In this document: positions 43,014 through 52,120 of the stretch, one piece after another
Layout of the letters: each line of letters opens with the position of its first letter
Numbering within the stretch: position 1 is the first letter of the stretch
Source: Bacillota bacterium
GTDB taxonomy: Bacteria; Bacillota; Clostridia; Acetivibrionales; JAEZXR01
Assembly: GCA_023419605.1 (NCBI GenBank)
Contig: JAEZXR010000061.1
Span: forward strand, 1-64,000
Reading direction: 5' to 3'
Length of the DNA stretch: 64,000 nucleotides
Notes under the pieces: generated by a model
What the model was told of the DNA's origin: nothing
The model's database searches: none
Seen by the model: the letters and a program-made list of their open reading frames with translations, nothing else
Made by a program: the position numbers and the translations under genes

Positions 43014-43912
43014 GGATCAAGCCAAAAGTTACAGACCGGATTGCGACAGCTGTTTTTTACCTTGTGGCATTATGTGTAGTATTACTGCTGGTTTCTTTTG
43101 TAGGGTATATTTTTTACAAGGGAAGAACAAAACTGAATTTTCATTTTATAACCTCGGCACCAGCCTTTATGAAAGCGGGCGGTGGAATCGGCCCTCAGTT
43201 GTTTAATTCCATCTATCTTCTTGTGCTCTCCATGCTCATTACCATTCCCATCGGATTATCCGCCGGAATCTATATGGCAGAATACGCAAAGCCCAACCGT
43301 GTGACAAAGGCAATCCGTTTTTGCATTGAAACATTGTCCTCCTTGCCTTCGATTGTAATTGGACTCTTTGGCTTGCTGGTTTTTGTAAATATGACCGGTT
43401 GGGGATACACACTTATGTCAGGAGCCTTGGCCGTATCGGTGCTGAATTTGCCGGTTATTACAAGAATCAGTGAAGATGCCATAAAAAGTGTACCGCTTTC
43501 CATGAAGGAGGCCAGTCTGGCCATCGGGGCTACACACTGGCAAACCATCCGGAAGGTGATACTGCCTTCGGCTATCCCAGGACTGATTACCGGCATTATT
43601 ATTACCTCGGGAAGAGTCTTCGGAGAGGCCGCTGCCTTGCTTTATACTGCTGGAATGAGCAGCCCGAAGCTGGATTTTACAGTGCTGAATCCTATGGATC
43701 CATCCTCTCCTTTAAATCCATTTCGGCCGGCTGAGACTCTGGCAGTCTACATCTGGAAGGTGAACTCGGAAGGTTTGGCGCCGGATGCAAGACAAATCGC
43801 AGACGGGGCTTCCGCTGTTTTGATACTATCCGTATTCCTGTTTAACATCGTCTCCAGATTTCTGGGTAGGATGCTTAGTGCCCGTTTTTCCGGTGAAAGC
43901 GCTGCAAGATAA
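43010..43912 (+). CDS. pstA: phosphate ABC transporter permease PstA
   Basis: Second permease of the importer. 300 residues, six membrane segments; coupling loop MKEASLAIGATHWQTIRKVI (about 165-184) and GRVFGEAAALLYTAG (about 203). Starts within the pstC stop. The ATPase gene pstB and regulator phoU, which normally follow, are absent; a chemoreceptor gene comes next instead. Confidence 0.96.
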   Translation: MRIKPKVTDRIATAVFYLVALCVVLLLVSFVGYIFYKGRTKLNFHFITSAPAFMKAGGGIGPQLFNSIYLLVLSMLITIPIGLSAGIYMAEYAKPNRVTKAIRFCIETLSSLPSIVIGLFGLLVFVNMTGWGYTLMSGALAVSVLNLPVITRISEDAIKSVPLSMKEASLAIGATHWQTIRKVILPSAIPGLITGIIITSGRVFGEAAALLYTAGMSSPKLDFTVLNPMDPSSPLNPFRPAETLAVYIWKVNSEGLAPDARQIADGASAVLILSVFLFNIVSRFLGRMLSARFSGESAAR

Positions 43913-43932
43913 TAATCATCAGGAGGGTTACC

Positions 43933-45675
43933 ATGGGGAGATTTTTAGTGGGGCGTAGAACCAATAAACCCAGCGCAAAGAAAAGGGAAGTGTTTTTAGC
44001 ATTCGGCAAGAAAGTAAAAATCAGGGTCAGGATTATCGGTCTGTTTCTACTGATCGTAACAGCTGCTATTACCCTAGCAGCTGGTGTTACATATTCCATG
44101 GGAAAAAGCAATCTGGAAACCATGACAAAAAATCAGCTGAATAATTCGGTCCGTGCTGTAATTGATCAGGTCTCCCTGCTATCGGGAGCTTACAACTCAA
44201 AACAGTTTTCTGATAAACTCGGCTATGTTTTGACAGCAGAACAGGCCAGTTTTGTGGAAGCGGGACTGGATGCAAAAATTTATTTGGTGGATTCATCCGG
44301 CTTTGAAGTAAACCGTTCCAATGTAAATGCCGAAAGCAGTGAGAAATCTGATTTGCCGCAGGAGTTTATATCACAAGCCCTCAAAAAACAAAAGGGTAAC
44401 CAATATTTGGATTTTAGAAAGCGTCAATACTGCATTTCTTTCGGATATCTGCTGGAAAAGGATTGGATCTATGCAGTGGCTGTTTCCAAGGATTCGTATT
44501 TGCAGCCCGTATATAAGCTGCAAAAGGCTGTGGTAGCCTCCGGAATCGTTTCCCTTTTGATGGCGCTCCTATTAAGTTTTCTGGGAACCAGAGGAATGAT
44601 CAAAACCATTATCAATGTAAACCGGGCAGTAGCCAAAGCGGATGAGGGAGATTTGACCGTCCGGGCGAAAGTGGGAGGCGGCGGACCCGAACTGGAAGGA
44701 CTGGCTAACGATTTTAACATAATGATTTCCAGCTTTCAGGAAGTCCTCAAGGAAATCAGTGATACCATCGAAGATCTTAATATATCCGGTAAACAGCTTA
44801 CTCACGTTGCAGAACAAACCGATGAGGGCTTTGAGCATATACATACCATTACCTTTACCCTGGCAGAGGGGACGGAGAACCAAAAACAGCATATTAGGGA
44901 TATCAAAGAATCGGTGGATCGTATTATGGAAACCATTCTTCATATTACCGACCTCGTTAACGGGACCACGCAGAAAAGCGGAGAAATGATCGGGGTTGCC
45001 GAGGAGGGAATGAAGAGCATCCGCGAGCTGGAGAGTAAAATGGCGGATATAGAAGAGGTGTCTTCCAACACCGTCATACAGATAAAAATGCTGGAAGACC
45101 GTTCCCAGGTCATTAGCGCCATAGCAAATTCTATCAAGAGTATTTCTCAGCAGACCCGGCTTTTATCCTTGAATGCATCCATAGAAGCGGCCAGAGCAGG
45201 TGAGTTTGGAAGAGGCTTTGCCGTGGTGGCGGAGGAAATACAGAAGCTGGCACAAAGTTCTGCCCAGTCCGCTTTCGAGGTGGAGAAGATAACGCAGGAA
45301 ATCAATAATGATACCCGTCTGGTCTCGGAAATCGCAGTCAGAGCCAAGGGTATTTCTCATGAGGGGGCGCAATTGGTAAATAAAACGACGGATACTTTCC
45401 ATTCTATTTTAAACAAGGTCACCGAAACACATGAACACATCGCATTAATATCTGAGAATTCCAGTACCATAAAAAATAATACGGAAGTGTTTATTGGAAC
45501 GCTGCAGGAGGTTACGCAAATTTTGCTGGAAACGGCTGCCGGTTCGCAGGAAGTGGCTGCCGAGGTGGAAAATCATAAACACCTATCCAGTCAGGTGAAT
45601 ACAACAGCTTTTCAGCTTTTAGAATCGGCTACCCGGTTGGATCATTTGAAAAACCGATTCAAAACTTCATCATAG
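43933..45675 (+). CDS. methyl-accepting chemotaxis protein
   Basis: Transmembrane chemoreceptor, 580 residues. First membrane segment about 32-55, extracytoplasmic sensor about 60-200 (single-Cache-like: KIYLVDSSGFEVNRSN), second membrane segment about 198-217, HAMP about 220-275, then the coiled-coil signalling domain with hairpin tip SLNASIEAARAGEFGRGFAV (about 413-432), which contacts CheA/CheW. Position 20 bp after pstA with AGGAGGGTTACC suggests it is the last gene of the phosphate-regulated transcript. Phosphate or a phosphate-starvation cue is a plausible ligand, by context only. Confidence 0.92.
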   Translation: MGRFLVGRRTNKPSAKKREVFLAFGKKVKIRVRIIGLFLLIVTAAITLAAGVTYSMGKSNLETMTKNQLNNSVRAVIDQVSLLSGAYNSKQFSDKLGYVLTAEQASFVEAGLDAKIYLVDSSGFEVNRSNVNAESSEKSDLPQEFISQALKKQKGNQYLDFRKRQYCISFGYLLEKDWIYAVAVSKDSYLQPVYKLQKAVVASGIVSLLMALLLSFLGTRGMIKTIINVNRAVAKADEGDLTVRAKVGGGGPELEGLANDFNIMISSFQEVLKEISDTIEDLNISGKQLTHVAEQTDEGFEHIHTITFTLAEGTENQKQHIRDIKESVDRIMETILHITDLVNGTTQKSGEMIGVAEEGMKSIRELESKMADIEEVSSNTVIQIKMLEDRSQVISAIANSIKSISQQTRLLSLNASIEAARAGEFGRGFAVVAEEIQKLAQSSAQSAFEVEKITQEINNDTRLVSEIAVRAKGISHEGAQLVNKTTDTFHSILNKVTETHEHIALISENSSTIKNNTEVFIGTLQEVTQILLETAAGSQEVAAEVENHKHLSSQVNTTAFQLLESATRLDHLKNRFKTSS

Positions 45676-45684
45676 CGGCAGTGG

Positions 45685-45733
45685 AAAGCGTATGGGAGGA
45701 ATACTGCAAAAGTATTCCTCCCATACGCTTTTT
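45685..45733 (+). terminator. strong intrinsic terminator after the chemoreceptor
   Basis: AAAGCGTATGGGAGGAATAC (45685-45704) pairs perfectly with the 20 bases 45712-45731, ending in a T run. Confidence 0.95.
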
Positions 45734-45789
45734 AAGAACATAAATATACTTTGTCGGTGTAAGGGAAGTGCTCAAGAGCGTTTAACTTT

Positions 45790-46650
45790 TTATTTCCCTA
45801 GTTCTGAAACAAAGACCAATTCTATTTTTTGTTTATCAAATTCGGGAAGCATTTCACTGATAGCCTGGGCTGTTACTTTACCGCCCTCCTTGCCCACGTG
45901 GCCAATAGCAACGGCCTTACCTCTCTTCAGTGCAAGCTCACCGGCTTTCGACAATTGCTTTTTTATGGTTGCCAGAGATTGGGTACTGTCCAGAAAAATA
46001 TTGTTTTCATAACAGAGAACGCCCATTTCATCTGCAAGCTTTTTGGAAACCGGATGCCTGCTGGTTCTGCTATCCACAAAATACAGCCTTTTGGCTTTGA
46101 TGATCTCAAGAATGTCCGACATGATGCGTTCATCACTGCTGGCCTTGCTGCCCATATGAATATTGGCGCCTACGGCGTAGGGCACACTTTCAAAAGAATC
46201 CAATACCAATTGCTGAATCTCCAGATCATTTAGAGAAGTAACGATGGGACGAGGTCCCAGCCAGCTGGCCTTACCTACCTCCGGCTCCATGGGCAGATGA
46301 ATGATGACTTCATATCCTTTATCATGGGCAGACTTTGCGTCGGACTCGGAAAAGGTAAGGAAGGGCATGATCGCCAAAGTGAGGTGTCTGTCAATGGACA
46401 TCATCTCCTTTACCCCGCTTCGATCCTGCCCGAAGTCGTCAATGATGATGGCCAGTTTTCCGCCGGGGTGCTCTGTATCTCCCTGAACAGAAGTGTCTAG
46501 CCCCTGCGAGGAGAAAAAGGTGGTAATGGAGGGATTCAAGATGGAAAAAAAGAATATATTGATGTATACTATAGATAAAGTCAATAATAGGGAAACGACA
46601 ATATGGGCAATATTTCTCCGGTGCAGAGTCACAAATCTGATTCTTTTCAT
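45790..46650 (-). CDS. divergent polysaccharide deacetylase family protein (DUF610)
   Basis: 286 residues, one N-terminal membrane segment (about 13-35) then an exported domain. IIIDDFGQDRSGVKEM (about 70-85), HLTLAIMPF, HLPMEPE and GANIHMGSKAS match the YibQ/DUF610 branch of the NodB-like fold, which resembles deacetylases but differs in metal ligands. Activity is unproven for the family; cell-wall or polysaccharide modification is likely from the fold. ATG at 46650. Divergent from the DUF881 pair. Confidence 0.85.
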   Translation of the reverse strand: MKRIRFVTLHRRNIAHIVVSLLLTLSIVYINIFFFSILNPSITTFFSSQGLDTSVQGDTEHPGGKLAIIIDDFGQDRSGVKEMMSIDRHLTLAIMPFLTFSESDAKSAHDKGYEVIIHLPMEPEVGKASWLGPRPIVTSLNDLEIQQLVLDSFESVPYAVGANIHMGSKASSDERIMSDILEIIKAKRLYFVDSRTSRHPVSKKLADEMGVLCYENNIFLDSTQSLATIKKQLSKAGELALKRGKAVAIGHVGKEGGKVTAQAISEMLPEFDKQKIELVFVSELGK

Positions 46651-46760
46651 AGAATGACAGCCTTTAAACGAATTTTACCTATGATAAGTATACTGTTTAA
46701 GTTGCAAAATATGCCCTTTGGAATTAAAATATATAGATAGGGCTGATTTAGGAGGTGCTT

Positions 46761-47480
46761 ATGAAAAATAGCAGTAAATTTGTACTGTTTCTTGCTTTTC
46801 TTTTATTGGGGACGATTGTTGCTGTTCAGTTCAGGAGCACTTTGTACAGGAACAGGCAGGATACATCGACAAGCTATAATGTAGAGCAGTTAAAGACCAT
46901 GTTAAACGAAGAAAAGGAAGCCGTTAATAAGCTGAAGACCACAATAGCGGAAAACGAGAAGGTACGGGATGATTACTTGAAAACTGCGGTCAATAATGCA
47001 AATAATGATTTCCTGAAGTGGCAGCATAAATATCTGGATGAGGTGAAGTTAAAGGCAGGGCTTTCCGATATCAAAGGACCTGGCATCACCATTAAGCTGG
47101 ATGATGCACCGGCAAGGAAAAATTACCCGACTTCCTTTTTGATCATCCATGATGCCGATATAAAGAAGATAGTCAACGAACTAAAAAAGGCAGGAGCTCA
47201 AGCGATTTCCATCAATACGGAGAGGCTACTGGCAACCAGTGAACAAGTATGTGCGGGACCTACCATCCTTATCAATAAAAACAGGTATCCGGTTCCCTAC
47301 ACCATTAAAGCGGTGGGAAATGCGGATTCACTGTATAAAAAGGTGGATGAAAGTGAGAGGATCATGCTTATGCGAAGAGATGGAATCCGAATTAGTATTG
47401 AAAAATCCAAAGAGATTCAGATACCGAAATACGGTCAGGAACTGGATAAATTGGTAGAAGGTCTGGAGGCGGTAGAATAA
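46761..47480 (+). CDS. DUF881 family protein (YlxX/YlxW-like), first copy
   Basis: 239 residues: short cytoplasmic start, membrane segment about 4-22 (FVLFLAFLLLGTIVAVQF), coiled coil about 35-75, then the DUF881 domain (LSDIKGPGITIKLDDA, INTERLLATSEQVCAGPTIL, PYTIKAVGNAD). Close to B. subtilis YlxX/YlxW, which sit near division genes; molecular role not known. ATG at 46761 is fixed by TTAGGAGGTGCTT. The stop overlaps the next start by 1 bp. Confidence 0.9.
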   Translation: MKNSSKFVLFLAFLLLGTIVAVQFRSTLYRNRQDTSTSYNVEQLKTMLNEEKEAVNKLKTTIAENEKVRDDYLKTAVNNANNDFLKWQHKYLDEVKLKAGLSDIKGPGITIKLDDAPARKNYPTSFLIIHDADIKKIVNELKKAGAQAISINTERLLATSEQVCAGPTILINKNRYPVPYTIKAVGNADSLYKKVDESERIMLMRRDGIRISIEKSKEIQIPKYGQELDKLVEGLEAVE

Positions 47481-48175
47481 TGAAAATAGGAAGAAACCTG
47501 GCGCTTACGCTGGTATGCATACTGTTGGGGATTATTTTGTCCTGGCAGTTCCGCAGTATCAATGATAATGAAAAGGTTGCTGCACTAGAGAATAAAAGAG
47601 TAGAGGACCTGAAAACGGACCTTTTGAATGAGCAAAAGAAAAGAGAGGAATTGGAGAAGAGAAACAGGGAACTTGTAGAAACCAATTCCAAGTTTGAAAG
47701 TGCCAAGTACGATGTGGATAAGTTTACAGAAACTTTATCGGATGAATTGAAAAAAGCAAAGATGGTCGCCGGATTGGTTGATGTTAAAGGAAAGGGTGTT
47801 GTTGTAACTCTGAGTAAGAGGGGGTTCATGTATGTGGATGATACTAATGTGCTGGACCTGGTCAATGAACTTAGAGCTTCGGATGCGAGAGCTATTTCTG
47901 TCAATGATGAGCGAATCGTAGCTATGAGTGAAATCAGGGAAGCAGGGAACTATGTCATGGTAAATGGAAAAAGACTATCGGACCCTTTTGTTGTTAAGGC
48001 CATCGGAGATCAGGATAAGCTGTTCCACTCCCTTAAGATGACCGGAGGGATCGTGGAGAAATTCCAGGACACCATCAATATCACGGTAGAGAAAGTGGAC
48101 AATGTAGTAATACCAAAGGTCAGAGACGATGGTACCGTTATAAAGTACGACCTTTTAAATCCTGTAAATCAATAG
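47480..48175 (+). CDS. DUF881 family protein (YlxX/YlxW-like), second copy
   Basis: 231 residues, paralogue of the previous gene with the same layout: membrane segment about 5-23, coiled coil about 30-85, DUF881 domain (LVDVKGKGVVVTLS, NDERIVAMSEIREAGNYVMV, DPFVVKAIGD). Start overlaps the preceding stop (AATAATG) with CTGGAGGCGG upstream. The two probably act together, maybe as a complex. Confidence 0.9.
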   Translation: MKIGRNLALTLVCILLGIILSWQFRSINDNEKVAALENKRVEDLKTDLLNEQKKREELEKRNRELVETNSKFESAKYDVDKFTETLSDELKKAKMVAGLVDVKGKGVVVTLSKRGFMYVDDTNVLDLVNELRASDARAISVNDERIVAMSEIREAGNYVMVNGKRLSDPFVVKAIGDQDKLFHSLKMTGGIVEKFQDTINITVEKVDNVVIPKVRDDGTVIKYDLLNPVNQ

Positions 48176-48186
48176 AATAGTTTCAT

Positions 48187-48230
48187 AAAAAGAACAAAGG
48201 CTGGAATCAACTCCAGCCTTTGTTCTTTTT
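48187..48230 (+). terminator. strong intrinsic terminator
   Basis: 19-bp perfect stem AAAAAGAACAAAGGCTGGA (48187-48205) with TCCAGCCTTTGTTCTTTTT (48212-48230), 6-nt loop; ends the DUF881 transcript. Confidence 0.95.
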
Positions 48231-48321
48231 GCCATCGAATGTCAATATAATTATATAGAGTGCTCCCCATCAATGGTGATGCATTCCTACAAACATTATT
48301 ATTAATCCGGGGGTTATATCG

Positions 48322-49257
48322 ATGGCAGGAAGAAAATTTATCTCATATTTGTTGGCATCATGCCTCGCGTTTTCGGTAGCAGGGTGTGGCAAAAAAATAG
48401 ACATTACCCGGCTGAGTGACCTTGGTGGAGTTTATGAGTCAAGCTTTAAAGATCTGGATCTACGGGTTGAAGTCAGTGGAAGACTATCCGAGGACCCACC
48501 GACGAAAGTAGTGGAACAAAAGAACCATGACGGTTCCGTACAAGTATCAGGAAACGGGCAGCTTAGCAATAAGCTGCTTAGCTGGGGTATCAGCAGGAGA
48601 GCGGATAATCAGCTTCCTGCTGCGGATCCGGGGGCACCGGAGCTCTTAAAGAAGTACGGAGGATTTTATCTGGGAGATACTAATAAAAAGGTCATTTATC
48701 TTACCTTTGACGAGGGGTATGAAAATGGGTATACGCCAAAGATTCTGGATACGTTGCGAGATAACAATGCAACCGGTGTATTCTTTATCACAGGACCTTA
48801 CCTAAAAGAACACCAGGACTTAGTCAGGAGAATGGTGGAAGAAGGGCATACGGTAGGAAACCATACCATCCATCATCCCAGCCTCCCCTCTCTGGATGAC
48901 AAACAATTGGAAGAGGAATTGCTGGGGCTGGATAGGGCCTTTAACGAAAAGTTCGGTAGAAATATGAAATTTCTCCGGCCGCCTAAAGGAGAATACAGTG
49001 AGAGAACCCTTGAAATCACCCAGCGCCTCGGATACTGTAATCTGTTCTGGAGTTTTGCCTATGACGACTGGTACAGGGATAAGGTTCGAGGTGCTGATTA
49101 TGCCTTCAACATCGTGGACAGAAATCTGCATAACGGCGCAGTTTTGCTTTTGCATGCAGTATCCAAGGACAATGCCGATGCTCTGGACAGAATCATAAAA
49201 AATGCCAGAGCAAAGGGATATGAAATTGGGGATGTGAATGATTTGTTAAACAATTGA
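48322..49257 (+). CDS. polysaccharide deacetylase, PdaA/delta-lactam type, lipoprotein
   Basis: Predicted peptidoglycan N-acetylmuramic acid deacetylase used for muramic delta-lactam formation in the spore cortex. 311 residues. Lipobox VAGC near residue 19-22. NodB motifs: YLTFDEGYENGYTP (about 130-143; the usual second Asp is Glu, as in PdaA), HTVGNHTIHHP (about 176-186), and the RPPKGEYSERTL and LLLHAVSKDNA segments. GGGGGTTATATCG before ATG. Its stop codon (TGA) is inside an AATT-type repeat. Confidence 0.9.
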   Translation: MAGRKFISYLLASCLAFSVAGCGKKIDITRLSDLGGVYESSFKDLDLRVEVSGRLSEDPPTKVVEQKNHDGSVQVSGNGQLSNKLLSWGISRRADNQLPAADPGAPELLKKYGGFYLGDTNKKVIYLTFDEGYENGYTPKILDTLRDNNATGVFFITGPYLKEHQDLVRRMVEEGHTVGNHTIHHPSLPSLDDKQLEEELLGLDRAFNEKFGRNMKFLRPPKGEYSERTLEITQRLGYCNLFWSFAYDDWYRDKVRGADYAFNIVDRNLHNGAVLLLHAVSKDNADALDRIIKNARAKGYEIGDVNDLLNN

Positions 49258-49318
49258 AAGTAAGAATTGGAATTGAGAATGACCCGGAGGGTCCATTCTC
49301 AATTCTCAATTTTCCATT
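49251..49318. repeat. AATTCTCAATT-type inverted repeat, copy 3
   Basis: Left arm 49251-49281 (CAATTGAAAGTAAGAATTGG then AATTGAGAATG) includes the stop of the deacetylase; right arm 49294-49318 (CATTCTCAATTCTCAATTTT onward), with an inner ACCC-GGAG-GGGT-like tip (GACCC/GGGTC). Same family as 4588 and 32477. Confidence 0.8.
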
Positions 49319-49337
49319 TTAAAAAGTGGGGGTTTTT

Positions 49338-49649
49338 ATGGCCGGTAAAAGCAAGCGAAGAGTGAAAGAGCAAAAGCCGCCGAAGCCGAAAATGAAAGAG
49401 AAGGTTGCAGAGGTGCTGGAGCTTCCCAAGGAAGTTGTGTTGAATATACCCAAGCTAACCATGCTGGGTGCAGGCAATCTCGTAATAGAGAACTATAAAG
49501 GAATCATTGAATATGATGACTCAAAGATTCGAGTAAACACAGGGACAGGCACGATAAGAATCACGGGGGAGCGACTGTTTATAAAAGAGATCACTTCAGA
49601 GGATATCATGGTGGACGGCGAAATCAAATCACTGGAATTTATAAAATAA
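49338..49649 (+). CDS. yqfC: sporulation protein YqfC
   Basis: Sigma-E regulated sporulation protein in Bacillus, role unclear. 103 residues, basic N-terminus (AGKSKRRVKEQKPPKPKMK) and the family core ELPKEVVLNIPKLTMLG followed by VIENYKGIIEYDDSKIRVNT. ATG at 49338 has GTGGGGG five bases upstream; the earlier frame start at 49326 overlaps it. First of the conserved yqfC-yqfD-phoH-pgpH-ybeY run. Confidence 0.93.
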   Translation: MAGKSKRRVKEQKPPKPKMKEKVAEVLELPKEVVLNIPKLTMLGAGNLVIENYKGIIEYDDSKIRVNTGTGTIRITGERLFIKEITSEDIMVDGEIKSLEFIK

Positions 49650-49673
49650 GTTGGGGTTGCCGGAGGGATACAA

Positions 49674-50870
49674 ATGTTACTTCTAAAGCTATGGAATTAT
49701 ATTCGCGGGTATGTTATTATAGAAGTTGAAGGCTATTTCCTGGAAAAATTCATGAATGTTTGCATCCGTCGACAAATCTTTCTATGGGATGTTAAACGTG
49801 TTAAGAATAATGTAATGACCCTCAAGATCAGTATTAAGGGCTTTAAAATGTTACGGCCCATTGCAAAAAAAACACGGTGCAGGATACGCATAGCAGGCAG
49901 GCGAGGGATTCCTTTCATAATGAACCGCTACCGTGGAAGAAAAACTTTTGCTATCGGTGCTGTTTTGTTTATCGTAGGTCTTTACATATTAACTTCTTTT
50001 ATATGGAGCGTCGAAATTACAGGCAATAAAACTCTCGAAAAACAGTTGATTGAAGAAAAACTTGCTTCTTATGGAGTGAAGCCGGGGGTTGTAAAATACA
50101 AAATACATCCGGATGAAATTGTAAATGATCTCATGCTGGATATGAAGGAATTGTCCTGGGTTAGCCTGGTAGTTAAGGGAACAAAGGTGAAGGTTGAAGT
50201 TGCTGAAAGAGTAAAGGCTCCTGAGCGGATAGCGAAGGAAATCCCCTGTGACATTTATGCTGCAAAGGATGGAATTATAAAAACCATTACTGTCAAGGCG
50301 GGCCAGGAGATGGTAAAGGCAGGTGCTACCGTACAAAAAGGCCAGCTGCTGGTTTCGGGTACAGTACCTAACAAAAATGAAAAGGAAAGCCCCATGGTGG
50401 TACACTCCATAGCAGTAGTAAAAGCCCGGACCTGGTATGAGAAGAGCGTACCTGTTCAAGTACAGGTGTTAGACAAGGAAAGAACCGGAAAGAAGAAGGA
50501 TCATTATTCCCTGGTACTTTTTTCAAAACGGATAAATCTTTATTCCGGTGGGATTTCTTTTGCAGATTATGATAAAATAGAAATAAAAAAGAATGTATCC
50601 TTTGGAGAAGACACGATTTTACCTTTAGCGCTGGTTATTGATCGATTTTATGAAAATAATGTAGTGGAAAGGGAAATAAATATAGATGATGCTAAAAAAA
50701 TTGCAGCAGAGGAAGCCTATAAACAAGCTTCCGCGGAAATTCCGGAAGGGACTGAGGTTATAAACGCCTCTACGGAATATGTTCAGCAGGAGGACGGAAG
50801 CTTGCAGGCAGTAGTTACAATCGAATGTATTGAAGATATTGGAGTTACAAAAGAGATTGGAGGAAAATAA
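49674..50870 (+). CDS. yqfD: sporulation protein YqfD
   Basis: Membrane-anchored sporulation protein whose loss blocks engulfment-stage development in Bacillus. 398 residues: cytoplasmic region 1-88 with RCRIRIAGRRGIPF, a single membrane segment about 93-112 (FAIGAVLFIVGLYILTSFIW), then a large exported domain starting VEITGNKTLEKQLIEEKLAS. CGGAGGGATACAA before ATG. phoH begins on the base after its stop. Confidence 0.93.
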   Translation: MLLLKLWNYIRGYVIIEVEGYFLEKFMNVCIRRQIFLWDVKRVKNNVMTLKISIKGFKMLRPIAKKTRCRIRIAGRRGIPFIMNRYRGRKTFAIGAVLFIVGLYILTSFIWSVEITGNKTLEKQLIEEKLASYGVKPGVVKYKIHPDEIVNDLMLDMKELSWVSLVVKGTKVKVEVAERVKAPERIAKEIPCDIYAAKDGIIKTITVKAGQEMVKAGATVQKGQLLVSGTVPNKNEKESPMVVHSIAVVKARTWYEKSVPVQVQVLDKERTGKKKDHYSLVLFSKRINLYSGGISFADYDKIEIKKNVSFGEDTILPLALVIDRFYENNVVEREINIDDAKKIAAEEAYKQASAEIPEGTEVINASTEYVQQEDGSLQAVVTIECIEDIGVTKEIGGK

Positions 50871-51851
50871 TTGAACGACATTATTGAAAGAACAGTTGAG
50901 TTTGACAGAATGGAAGATGCGATGAACGTCTTCGGTCACTACGATGAGAATATCAAGGTGATGGAAGAGGCCCTGAATGTAAGACTGGTGTTCAGAGGGC
51001 AGGAAGTGAAGATATCAGGGAGCCAGCAGCAGGTTGATTTGGCCGGAGATATACTGAACCGTCTCATGGCGCAGGCATCCCGCGGAGAGGTAATCACCCG
51101 GCAGAGCGTGAATTATCTGGTGCAGATGGCTAAGGAAAACGAACTGGAAAAATTGCAGGATTATTCCGGCGAATATATATGTTTAACGGACAAAGGACGA
51201 CCAATTAAGGCGAAAACCCAGGGACAGAAAATTTATGTGGATGCCATAAGAAAAAATGCCATTGTTTTCGGTATAGGACCTGCCGGTACAGGTAAAACTT
51301 TCCTAGCCGTAGCAATGGCTGTAACTGCTTTTAGAAATAAAGAGGTAAACAGGATTATCTTAACTCGTCCGGCGGTGGAAGCCGGCGAAAAGCTGGGATT
51401 CCTCCCGGGGGATTTGCAGAATAAGGTCGATCCGTATTTACGGCCGCTGTACGATGCCCTGTATCAGATGATGGGAGCCGAAACCTATCAAAAGTATTTG
51501 GAGCGGGGAATGATTGAGATTGCACCTTTAGCCTATATGCGGGGAAGAACTTTGGACGATGCCTTTATCATACTGGATGAAGCCCAGAATACAACCCCAG
51601 AGCAGATGAAAATGTTTTTAACCCGTATCGGTTTTGGCTCCAAGGCTGTTATTACGGGAGACATAACGCAGATTGACTTGCCGGGAGATAAAAAATCTGG
51701 ACTGAAGGAAGTACCGAAGATTCTTGGTGAAATAGAGGGAATTGAGTTCATTTATCTTTCGGATAAAGATGTTGTCCGGCATGAATTGGTGCAGAAGATC
51801 ATAAAAGCCTACGACCGATATGACTCGCAAGGGGAAAAGAGCAGGAGATAA
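50871..51851 (+). CDS. phoH: PhoH-like ATPase
   Basis: Cytoplasmic P-loop ATPase of the PhoH family, probably acting on RNA or ribosomes together with YbeY. 326 residues. N-terminal KH-like part (VRLVFRGQEVKISGSQQQVD, about 39-58), Walker A GPAGTGKTFLA (about 136), LTRPAVEAGEKLGFLPGD, Walker B FIILDEAQNTTPEQM (about 231). TTG start directly after the yqfD stop, with TTGGAGGAAAA upstream. The following gap to pgpH is filled by a composite repeat. Confidence 0.95.
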   Translation: MNDIIERTVEFDRMEDAMNVFGHYDENIKVMEEALNVRLVFRGQEVKISGSQQQVDLAGDILNRLMAQASRGEVITRQSVNYLVQMAKENELEKLQDYSGEYICLTDKGRPIKAKTQGQKIYVDAIRKNAIVFGIGPAGTGKTFLAVAMAVTAFRNKEVNRIILTRPAVEAGEKLGFLPGDLQNKVDPYLRPLYDALYQMMGAETYQKYLERGMIEIAPLAYMRGRTLDDAFIILDEAQNTTPEQMKMFLTRIGFGSKAVITGDITQIDLPGDKKSGLKEVPKILGEIEGIEFIYLSDKDVVRHELVQKIIKAYDRYDSQGEKSRR

Positions 51852-51870
51852 GATGCCGTAAAATAATTAG

Positions 51871-52096
51871 CTGGCCTTTTTTGCGGGCCCGACGGACAGC
51901 GAACTTTATACATTACTTTATGCGTAGCATCCAAATGACGGGTAGTTGGGTCAGTTGAATGCGGAGTAGGTTCATATAAAGTTCGATGGCCATTGTCTGG
52001 GTGAAGGGTGTAGCAAAAGTATAGACCGGGTTATTATTTTGCAAGTCCTAAGGTGCAGCGAAATGACAGTGGAAGTTATTCTTTCGCCAATCCTAG
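51871..52096 (+). repeat. composite repeat: family A element (copy 4) with nested family B element
   Basis: Family A left half CTGGCCTTTTTTGCGGGC (51871-51888) and GGACAG; then a family B-like insert with perfect 11-bp termini CGAACTTTATA (51900-51910) and TATAAAGTTCG (51975-51985); then family A right half CCATTGTCTGGGTGAAGGGT with GTAGCAAAAGTATA (52010-52023). A right-end module GGTGCAGCGAAA...TTTCGCCAATCCTAG (52051-52095) follows. Fills the gap between phoH and pgpH, ending 15 bp before the latter's ribosome binding site. Confidence 0.8.
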
Positions 52097-52120
52097 AGAG
52101 GGTTTATAGGGGGAAGTCTA

